From Heterobasidion occidentale (Eukaryota > Basidiomycota > Agaricomycetes > Russulales > Bondarzewiaceae), in NCBI GenBank assembly GCA_039111635.1, contig JBCAQO010000002.1, forward strand, positions 3,658,001 through 3,722,000: a stretch of DNA of 64,000 nt. The letters are read 5' to 3'. Both the position numbers and the translations under genes were made by a program. The notes below the pieces were generated by a model. That model saw nothing but the letters and a program-made list of their open reading frames with translations. It was not told the origin of the DNA and searched no databases. This document shows positions 45,774 to 54,494 of this stretch, piece after piece (position 1 is the stretch's first letter; the number at the start of each line of letters is the position of its first letter).

Positions 45774-46605
45774 GTTAGGTCGGAGACCTATCACGTGCAC
45801 CGATGCACGAAGGGGTCCCTAGGCTAAACCTCCACTGGTTCGTATAGTCGTAGACTCCAATGGATAAAGACGATGGATCGTCTTTGGGCTCTTTCAAGGA
45901 ACTCGGGGTCGCTGTCAGCTTTGTTCTCGAAGAGATTGAGAAGGTGATCCTCGAGGTCTTCTCGATGATGAGGAGGAACCGGATGATCTTCTCCTGTCCA
46001 ACAGATGACACGAGGGGGTGTCCAACTGAGAACGCGGAAGGCAGCTAGCCCGGTATAGAAGCGGATGAGTAGAGGGAGAGGAGGGAAGGGAGACGAGTCC
46101 AGTGCTTCGTCAGACCGTGCAAAGAGTTTCTCAGATCTGACAGAGATCACGAAGCGTGGGCTAAGAAGGTAGCCAGACGCCGGGTGCAGTGCAGAGATCG
46201 AGTGTATTACAGGTGAACGAGCTGAGCTTCTTAGAAGCTCATCTCGGCTATTTACGTACAGAAGTGTCTAGGGCAGGATCCAGATCTGGTCCGTGCGCTT
46301 CTCAGGTACCGAAGTCAACGATCGAGATCCGTAAGCTAGAATGCCTCATCGACCTGCCATATAACCAAATATAGTAATCCGATCACTAATGTCCATCCAC
46401 ATCTTCGATCAATCAAGAACCAGGAACGGGGGTCAGGAACCAATGTCTGTCCACATCAAGAATCAGGAACCAAAGGTCAGCGTTCATGCGTTAGCATGTA
46501 AATGGTAAGGAGTCATAGAAAGCGGTCCGAGTCTGCAACAAGTCCGAAGCACTTGACCAGCCCATCCACTCACGTGCGAAGCACGTGTTAGGACGCGGTC
46601 CTAAC
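45774..46605 (-). mobile_element. solo LTR, Ty3/Gypsy type
   Basis: 832 bp with inverted termini GTTAGGTC...GACCGCGTCCTAAC-like ends, flanked by AAATTT on both sides (45768-45773 and 46606-46611). Internal blocks (GGTGAACGAGCTG, GGTCCGTGC, GGTACCGA, CAGGAACC) match the LTR at 59351-60169 in the same order and orientation, so it is a diverged relative of that family. No coding sequence remains. Whether the duplication is 5 or 6 bp is ambiguous because the T/A edge can belong to either side. Confidence 0.75.
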
Positions 46606-46611
46606 AAATTT

Positions 46612-46799
46612 CACTGATCCTATGGACAGGGTGTTAGTAATCTCACAGTTGAGTAGGGTCAAGCGACTCGCCAGTCAGAATAAGCAAGAGCGGGCTATCC
46701 TCATGATGTGTTTGCATTGTTGTTACCAAAGTCGGCCATATGTCTAGCATATAGCCACTGATCGATCCTTTTATTACAGAATCTATAGGATAATGCTGC
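46612..46799. other. short unique spacer between solo LTR and complete element
   Basis: 188 bp, ending in the GCTGC target site of the downstream element. Confidence 0.5.
46795..46799. repeat. left target-site duplication GCTGC
   Basis: Matches 57669-57673 exactly. Confidence 0.9.
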
Positions 46800-47421
46800 T
46801 GTTATGACTTGACCGATCGGGGTCCTTCGGGGTCGGTCTAACCGATGGATCAAGCATCACATGCTAGGCGGCTCCACTACGGAGCGTACATCAAGGTATT
46901 CGGCATGTCCTTAGGAGCCGACAATACCGATGGTTCTTCAAGACATCGGTAAAGGCTATATGAGAGGGACATGAGGCTCATAGAGTTCACACAGTAATGA
47001 GAGGCGTATTCACATGCCATGGGCTTAGGGCTTACGGGTAAGCACCTCGTCGCACCATGATGGATCAGTGCGACTGGAGAAGTACAAGAGTAGGCGCCGG
47101 CTGAGAGAGACGGCGACCACAGCTCTCCTAGGATGGAAACCTGGAGAAGCACACGGACTCTTACCCTATACCCTATACAGTATATAAGGCCCATAGAATA
47201 GGCTGAGGATCTTCAGTCTATTCTCTTTCGTTCTTTCGTATCTTCGAATACGAAGCTCTTCGTTCCCCCTGTATCTACACATACAGGATTCTTAGAGCCA
47301 ATCATTATTCCCTCCTGTATCAACGCCTGATACAGTCGAGACTTCGTCCACCACTCAGTCCATTGTGCGACCTAGGGAAGAACCTGTTACTCTTGGGTTA
47401 TTGAACGAGCAGTTCATAACA
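46800..47421 (+). repeat. 5' LTR
   Basis: 622 bp, nearly identical to 57048-57668. Compared with the 3' LTR it lacks a GC dinucleotide near 46868 and has an extra TCA near 47320. It contains the TATA box and predicted RNA start. A 105-codon antisense frame occurs identically in both LTRs and is not a gene. Confidence 0.95.
47181..47188 (+). promoter_or_regulatory. LTR promoter TATA box (TATATAAG)
   Basis: It lies 34 nt upstream of AGTCTATTCT, the predicted transcript start. The 3' LTR has the same box at 57431-57438. Confidence 0.75.
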
Positions 47422-47423
47422 CT

Positions 47424-47433
47424 AGAATAGACT
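47424..47433 (+). promoter_or_regulatory. self-complementary primer binding site
   Basis: AGAATAGACT starts two bases after the 5' LTR. It is the exact reverse complement of AGTCTATTCT at 47215-47224, which sits where the RNA should begin. This is the arrangement of Tf1/sushi elements, whose RNA 5' end primes reverse transcription instead of a tRNA. I found no tRNA 3'-end complement here. Confidence 0.7.
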
Positions 47434-47892
47434 CGCTTTTGCCCCTACCTTGCACCACACTCTGCTTGCTGCCACACTCTTTCTCACAACCCTCATCGGT
47501 GGCATAGACCCCCACCGAAGAGAGTTACTTCACACACCCTGGAGCAAGACCTAGGCCTAGGATTTCCACCAGGCACTAGATGAACCCACAATCAACTTCG
47601 ACAGAACAATCGTCCTATCCATCAAAGAGGAAACCGCTGGTATTACTCCGACACCAATCGACCAGCACCCCCGAACTTTGATAACTGCTCGTACCGAGAA
47701 GGACGATACTTCTTCACAAGGGAAGACGAGACAGAAGCTGAGTGGGCTTGGGACGAAATAACAGAAGACTGGGTAGCGCCACCCCAGTACAGGAACCCCG
47801 AACCGGAAATCCCGGACACATCGGAGGAAGAAGAAGGAACATCCAAGTCCGAATCCTCGGATATTCAAACACCGATCAACACCCGAAACACT

Positions 47893-49107
47893 ATGTCAAA
47901 TCCTACAGACCCCCCCGTCTCGTCGGGAAGGGGCAAGCTCAAGCTCCCTGATAACTTCGAAGGGGACCGAACACAATCACAGAAATTCATCATGAATTGC
48001 CTCCTCCTTTTCACAGCAGAACCAGACCGATACAAGACGGATTCAGACAAAGTTTCTCTCGCTCTCTCTTGCATGAGATATGGGACGGCCGGCGTATGGG
48101 CGGAAAGTTTCCTAAAGAAGACAGTAGGGGCGACCCCCCCCAAGACCGTAGGGACTTGGGACGACTTCCTTGTCAAATTTAAACTCCAGTTTAAGGAAAC
48201 GAACCTCACGGACAAGGCCCGAAGCGCCCTCATGTCTTTCTCTCAGGGGAAGATGACGGTGGATGAATATTCAAACCAATTCATCCTTATAGCCGCCGAC
48301 GCCGACATCACCGACAGGGAACAAGTTCCCTACTTCCAGAGGGGGCTCGATCCGAGAGTCATGGACAAGATCTATGACAAAGAAACTCCGCCGAAAGACA
48401 CAATCCAAGACTGGGTTAACACTGCCTGTGAAATAGATGGACGCTTGAGAGCCCGAAGTGCTCAAAAGGCGATCCTCGCCAACTCCACCTCATTCCGAAG
48501 CGACTTCCTCAACCGCTTTCACCTCCAACCAGCTCGTCGTTATAACTCTACCACCGCCCCTCGCAGAACGAACAACCAGGTGGTTGACATGGATATTGAC
48601 GCCTCTCGCAAAAGAGACGCCAGTCGGAATAAGCGTGTATACGATGGCAAGAGACCTGCTCCCTTTTCCTGCTACAATTGCGGAAAACCAGGGCATGGGA
48701 TAGCTGACTGTCGTTCCCCTCGTAGAGGCGTTCCCCCGTCTCGAGGAAATCCGCGCAAGCCGATGGGTGGAGGAGGTAGACGAACTCGCACTGCAGACAT
48801 GGAGGATGAAGACGAGCAAGAATCCCCGGTGGGAAACGATGCGCAACTACATCGAGGATTGGAGGAGGGGAGTTCTCATGGCCACCACCGTCGGGTACCA
48901 CAACCTGGTAATTCGGTGGAACGTGAGGACCCTTCCGTGAGAAGGGGAGGATCATGCCAGAGCGATGGAGAGCGCTACGTACCGCCTAACGGACGACGAA
49001 GCAACGGACCCATCAGTGATATTAATGGCGTCCGAGCGCTCTTCCAAGGAGTAGGAAAGGCCGAGCAAAAGCAAATGTTGGTGGATCTGGCAGAGGATTT
49101 TTCCTGA
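47893..49107 (+). CDS. Gag (capsid-nucleocapsid) of the complete element
   Basis: 404 residues from ATG 47893. A retrotransposon Gag capsid domain (LKLPDNFEGDRTQSQKFI, FLVKFKLQFKE, ALMSFSQGKMTVDEYSNQF) is followed by a basic region. The CCHC zinc knuckle is CYNCGKPGHGIADC (C-x2-C-x4-H-x4-C). The frame is open further upstream to 47582 without an ATG and reads like acidic protein (YRNPEPEIPDTSEEEEGTSK), so the true N-terminus may be longer. The stop is TGA at 49105-49107, with pol in the -1 frame. Confidence 0.9.
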   Translation: MSNPTDPPVSSGRGKLKLPDNFEGDRTQSQKFIMNCLLLFTAEPDRYKTDSDKVSLALSCMRYGTAGVWAESFLKKTVGATPPKTVGTWDDFLVKFKLQFKETNLTDKARSALMSFSQGKMTVDEYSNQFILIAADADITDREQVPYFQRGLDPRVMDKIYDKETPPKDTIQDWVNTACEIDGRLRARSAQKAILANSTSFRSDFLNRFHLQPARRYNSTTAPRRTNNQVVDMDIDASRKRDASRNKRVYDGKRPAPFSCYNCGKPGHGIADCRSPRRGVPPSRGNPRKPMGGGGRRTRTADMEDEDEQESPVGNDAQLHRGLEEGSSHGHHRRVPQPGNSVEREDPSVRRGGSCQSDGERYVPPNGRRSNGPISDINGVRALFQGVGKAEQKQMLVDLAEDFS

Positions 49108-52100
49108 CCTCTCCTTCACCAGCCGAAGAGAGAGGGTCGAGGAAACTCGAGTATGATTCCCCGTCATATATTCGAATCGGAGCAATGAACAGTCACATTA
49201 TTACCCCCATTCGACTTGACGTGCGATTAACAACTCGAGGAAGAAGCGCTGGAGCCAGAGCCGCCATCGACTCAGCATGCGAAGGGATCCTGGTAAATGA
49301 AGAGTGGGTACGGAAGCACAATCTCCCCACCTATCCTTTAAACCGCCTCATCCGCGTTCGCAACGTCGATGACACCATCAACAAGGCAGGCCTCATTCGA
49401 CGAGGCCTAGACACGAATCTCACCGTCAAGGATAGACGAGGGAGAACTCACACTGAACGCGTCCAGATGTTCATCACCAATCTAGGAAAAGACGACATGC
49501 TCCTAGGAACGGATTGGTTGAAATACCACGACCCCTCCATCGGGTGGAGGCGCCGTGAAGTACACTTTGATCGTTGCCCCAGAGATTGCCGACAACCATA
49601 TGGGTTTACCAAGGCAAGGGAAGAGCCTACCAAGAAGGCATGGCTAGCGAAACTACGCGGTGACAAGGTTCCTCAGCGGACGAAACCGCATCTTGTCTCA
49701 GAACCGGTAGGACCTTCGTGGACTTGGACTAAAGAACAATGGAGCCAAGTACCCGCGAAGGAATGGAAAACTCGGTTCATGGAACTACTCAAGCACAAAT
49801 CCCGACAACGTAAGGCTCGGGAGTGGCTCGAAGAACAAGTAGCCGAAAGGAAGGAACACCGGCAAGCCCAACAAGAGGCAGCCCAGGGCGAAGCTTCAGG
49901 AAAAGTCGCTGAAAAAGCGCAAACACAGTTTGACCCCTCCGCAATGGATAGCGCAGGGGAACCCGTCATCAGGAAGGTAGCTCCAGAACCCTCGGGGTTC
50001 GCAAGCTTTGACGAAGATCTGGAGGAAGAAATCGACACCACCGACTTGAAGGGTCGGGTGCCGACAGAGTACCATTCCTACCTCGACATCTTTAGCGAAC
50101 GACGATCGCAAAGGCTTCCCCAACATACAATATGGGACCACGCGATAAATCTTAAACCATCCTTTGTACCCCAGGCCCTGCGGATATTTCCTCTAAGCCC
50201 GGAAAAGCATGATGAGTTAGGGAAGTTCGTCAAGGAGCACCTTTCCAGAGGAACAATACGTCGGTCAACAGCACACAGCGCGGCCTCTTTCTTTTTTGTA
50301 AGCAAGAAAGATGGCAAGCTCCGTCCGGTACAAGACTATCGCCACCTTAACGAACACACCATTCGAGATGTCACCCCCCTGCCATTAATCCAAGAACTAT
50401 TGGATATCATTAAAGGCGCAACGGTGTTCTCAAAGCTCGATGTTCGGTGGGGATATAACAACGTGCGCATCAAGAAAGGTGACGAGTCCAAGGCGGCCTT
50501 CGTCACACCCTTGGGACTTTTCGAACCTACAGTAATGTTCTTTGGGCTCTGTAATTCCCCAGGAACCTTCCAAGCCATGATGAACATGATCTTCCAAGAG
50601 CTCATCCTGGCCCGGAAAATAGCGGTATATATGGACGACATCCTCATCTTCACGAAGACCACAGCGGAACACATTGTGATTCTTCGGCGAGTCCTCCAAA
50701 TCCTGCACGACAACGATCTTTACCTCAAACCAGAAAAGTGCGAGTTCCACAAGGAGAAGCTGAACTACCTTGGGTACACGATCTCAAAAGACCACGTCGC
50801 TATGGAAGACTCGAAGATTGAAGCTATCCAGGAATGGCCCATCCCACGCACAGTTCGCGACATCCGCTCTTTCTTAGGCTTAGGGAACTTCTACCGACGA
50901 TTCATTGATAAATTCTCCTTGATCGCTCGGCCCCTGCATGACCTCACAAAGAAGGATGTGAAATGGGACTGGACCACGGAGTGCCAACAGGCGTTTGATC
51001 GACTGAAGAAAACCTTCATCAGCCGACCCGTCCTGTTGTATCCTGACCCGATGCGTCCTTACCGGCTTGTTACCGACGCTTCCCTCGCGGCATATGGTGC
51101 AGTCCTCTTACAGGAAGGACCTGATAACGACTGGCACCCTGTTGCATACCTCTCAGGATCGTTCTCACTGGCCGAACGAAATTACGACGTGCATGATCGC
51201 GAACTCCTCGCCATCATCAAAGCACTGGAACACTGGAAACACTACCTCGAAGGCGCTCGACATCCCTTTGAGGTTTGGACGGACCATAAAAACCTAGAGC
51301 ACTTTAAGACGGCGCGCGACCTGTCAAGGCGACAAGCGCGCTGGAGTCTGTTTTTGTCCCGATTTGACTTCCAGCTCAGTTACAAGGCTGGAACTACTAA
51401 TCATGCCGATGCTCTGTCCAGGCGTCCAGACCTTAGTGAGGGGGTGGAATCTGATAACAAGGCACAGACTCTACTCCCGTCCAGATTTTTCGCCGAGTCC
51501 AGTGAAACTCTAGTAGAGCCAAGCGAAGGCATACACGTCAAAACAACAGAACTCGTATCCTCAGACATCCTCTCCCTTATTCGACACTCGCGCTTGGAAC
51601 ACGATTTGCTGGTTGATGTCGCCCTTAAGAAACTGCTGGAAAAAGGTCCAAACGCAATGAAGGGCGACCTAGGAAAATGGACACACGAAGAGGGCATCAC
51701 AAGACGCGACAGTTACATATGCGTCCCAAAGGACGACCTCCTTCGACGAATGATTGTCAAAACGCACCATGACACTATGGCTACAGGACACCCGGGGCGA
51801 GCAAAGACCTTAGAATTGGTCCAACGCCATTACTGGTGGTCAAGCATGACCAAATTTGTACACGCATATGTGGATGGATGTGCAGTCTGCCAATCTACCA
51901 AGAACCTTCCCCACAGGACCCATCCACCGATCCAACCGCTGGAAACCACAAACGCTCCTTGGCGCTTTATCTCCACCGACTTCGTGACAGACCTCCCGGA
52001 AAGCAGAGGTTACGACTCGATCAACGTGGTGGTCGATCAGGGTCTGTCAAAAGGAATAGTCATAACTCCGTGCAAGAAGACAATCACGGCCGAAGAAACC

Positions 52101-53018
52101 ACGACACTCTTCCAAGATAATGTATTCAAACGATACGGACTACCAACCAAGGTGGTGTCCGACAGAGGTCCTCAATTTGCGGCAAAGTTCACAAGGGAAC
52201 TATGGAAAGGAATGGGAATTACCCCTGCTCTCAGCACGGCTTACCACCCCCAAACGGACGGAGAAACAGAACGGGTAAACCAAGAGATCGAGCAATTCCT
52301 GCGAGTTTTCTGCAACTACCATCAAGATAACTGGGTAGACTTGATCCCCTTCGCAGAATTCTCTCACAATACCCGAAGACACTCCGCCACTGGGAAGTCG
52401 CCGTTTGAAGTCCTTTATGGGTTTAATCCTCCATATTTGGTCGATTCAGCTCTGGAAACCAAGGTGCCCGCAGTGACTGAACATTTGCAGCTAATCAAGG
52501 AAGTCCAAGAAGATGCGGCCGCAAGTCTACAAATAGCAGCGCAGCACGCCAAGGACCGGGACCTGCACAGGAAACTTCCGCAGTGGGAAGTAGGAACCCA
52601 AGTTTGGTTAGAAGGAACCCACATTCGGATGACTCATCCAAAATTCAAGTTGGCACCTCGACGCTATGGTCCCTTTTCAGTGACCGAAAGAATCGGCCCC
52701 CTGGCTTATCGGCTAGAAATACCCGAAACTTGGAAGATACACCCGGTATTTCATGCCTCCATGCTCACGGAGTATCACGAGACAGAGGCCCACGGAAGGA
52801 ACTTCCCCAGACCTGCCCCAGAGATCTTGAATGAAGAAGAGCACTACGAAGTGGAGGCCATTCTTGATTCAAGACGCCAAGGACGAGGAACCAAATATCT
52901 TGTCAAGTGGGTCGGATACTCCGAGGCCGATAACACTTGGGAACCCTTTGCCCTCCTCAAAGACACGGCCGACGAGGCGCTTCGTGAATTCCACGAAAGC
53001 TACCCGGACAAACCCTGA
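49072..53018 (+). CDS. Pol polyprotein (protease, RT, RNase H, integrase, chromodomain)
   Basis: 1,277 residues from ATG 49185; the frame is open further back through the end of gag, so expression by -1 frameshifting near GATTTTTCC (49096-49104) is likely. Domains: aspartic protease (IDSACEGILVNEEWV, with D-S-A where D-S/T-G is usual, and LLGTDWL); RT (DYRHLNEHT, FSKLDVRWGYNNVRI, YMDDILIFT); RNase H (LVTDASLAAYGAVL, DHKNLEHF). Integrase follows with a HHCC zinc site (HHDTMATGHPG, CAVCQSTK) and the catalytic D, D, E set in STDFVTDL, VSDRGPQFA and DGETERVNQEIE. A C-terminal chromodomain (YEVEAILDSRRQGRGTKYLV, KWVGYSEADNTWEP) completes it. No internal stop. Confidence 0.95.
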
Positions 53019-53097
53019 CCTGCGGCGATTAAGCTTTAGGAAGATATAAAAAGGAGAGACCCCCTCCTTTTCGAAAGGCAGTTATCCTCCCCAGTAC

Positions 53098-54318
53098 ATG
53101 TCCGACCACTCATCCCTTGATTACTCCCCTGAACGTGCCATGCTCATCGATGACGGAACTACCTCCTCCCCTTCAAGAAACCCTTCACCAGACATCATTC
53201 TGGCCGTGGCCAACCCTGACACTGGACGCCCTAGCCGAGGCAGCCGCCCAGCAACTCCAGAAGGAATTTCCATACCAATCGCTGCCCACCAGATCGCGCT
53301 CACCATCGAAGATCGAACGAGTTCCCGAGCCTCACCCAGGCCTGAGAGAACTCATGACGAGCACGATGAAGGACACCAGGAAGAAGGAAGACCTACTCCG
53401 TCAACGCCTCCGCGACCGACGACAGCGCTGGCTCAAGGAGACACAAGGCAGGAAACGAGAAGCAGAAGAAGACCGGGAAACCCTGCGGACCTGGAACCGC
53501 CTACAGTTGCTGAGGGAGGTATACAAGAACCAGCAACGGCTGGTACATCGGCTGCCAGGACCAGAGGATCCCCTACCGGTAGTGGAAATCTGCACCCCGG
53601 AGAACTGGAAGGGCTAGGAGACGCGCTGCTCCAGCGCACCACCATCTCCGCGGGCAACCAGGGAGCGAGAGCGACGACATACCCCGACGCCTGGCTGACG
53701 CGAGCGACCAGGTCAGGCTTCTGGCCTATGCAGATGATCATAGAGCCGCCTCCTGGTACGCCCGAGGAAATAATGGGGCTTACGCCCTACTCATTCACCC
53801 GGACGAGTTCTCCTCCTTCATCAATTTGGAGCTCTTACCCGCCCTCATATCGCGCACCGACACAAGACACTCCTCACATCCTGTCCGTCCCGTTCGGATT
53901 GACCCATTCCGCGTCCAGCCATGGAGCGAAGCTAGCAGAGCGATACCGGCTACAGGTAGTCGAGACGCATCCACCCAGACCGAGTACGTCTGGACTACGA
54001 TCCAACGACAGGCACGAAGGGACCGAGAGCCCCTTCCTCCCATATCGGCAGGACAATCCACCGGGCAGGACGCGGGAGGCAGCAATGAGGAGCATCCTCC
54101 AAGGTACAGGAGAAATGAGGGACGAGGGAGCCAAAGAACAAGGGCAACCCTTCAACCCAGGCGAAACAGTCCTAGAAGAACTTGACCAAGAGATTCGCCG
54201 ACTCCAAACCGTCCTCGAGATAATCGAGTTGAAGGAGCGCATCCACACATTGGTAGAAGAACTCCAGTCCGCCAGCGCCCGACTCAGCGGACTACTTCCT
54301 GGACTCGAGCGGAACTAG
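53098..54318 (+). CDS. extra ORF3 downstream of pol, unknown function
   Basis: I do not recognise it. ATG 53098 gives 406 residues, Ser/Pro/Thr-rich, ending in a heptad-like helix (EELDQEIRRLQTVLEIIE, LKERIHTLVEELQSASARL). The same DNA is open in the other two plus frames over long stretches, and these look at least as protein-like. 53117-53617 encodes a highly charged helix (KKEDLLRQRLRDRRQRWL). The frame-0 segment from about 53600 to 54185 encodes DDIPRRLADASDQVRLLAYA and IHPDEFSSFINLELLPALI. An acidic Tyr-rich tail (DAWDEVEGDNYDDIDPYY) follows in frame 0 after 54309. It is either one gene scattered by frameshifts or genuinely overlapping frames. Confidence 0.5.
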   Translation: MSDHSSLDYSPERAMLIDDGTTSSPSRNPSPDIILAVANPDTGRPSRGSRPATPEGISIPIAAHQIALTIEDRTSSRASPRPERTHDEHDEGHQEEGRPTPSTPPRPTTALAQGDTRQETRSRRRPGNPADLEPPTVAEGGIQEPATAGTSAARTRGSPTGSGNLHPGELEGLGDALLQRTTISAGNQGARATTYPDAWLTRATRSGFWPMQMIIEPPPGTPEEIMGLTPYSFTRTSSPPSSIWSSYPPSYRAPTQDTPHILSVPFGLTHSASSHGAKLAERYRLQVVETHPPRPSTSGLRSNDRHEGTESPFLPYRQDNPPGRTREAAMRSILQGTGEMRDEGAKEQGQPFNPGETVLEELDQEIRRLQTVLEIIELKERIHTLVEELQSASARLSGLLPGLERN

Positions 54319-54494
54319 ACGCCTGGGACGAGGTCGAAGGCGATAATTACGACGACATCGACCCCTACTACAGACCAGACGAAGGGTACGGAGACTACGG
54401 AGACATTGGTGGAGGATATTAGACAAGGTGACGGAGAGGAAAGGACCCTCCGCACCACAGGTACCAGTTTCACGCACAGGACGCCGGAACGAAC

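Noticed and set aside
45824..46150. 108-codon minus ORF and its relative at 59447-59698
   Set aside because: Both fall inside related LTR sequences; similarity between them reflects the LTR family.
46877..47194. 105-codon antisense ORF, repeated at 57127-57444
   Set aside because: It is the same frame inside both LTRs; its repetition reflects LTR duplication, not a conserved gene.
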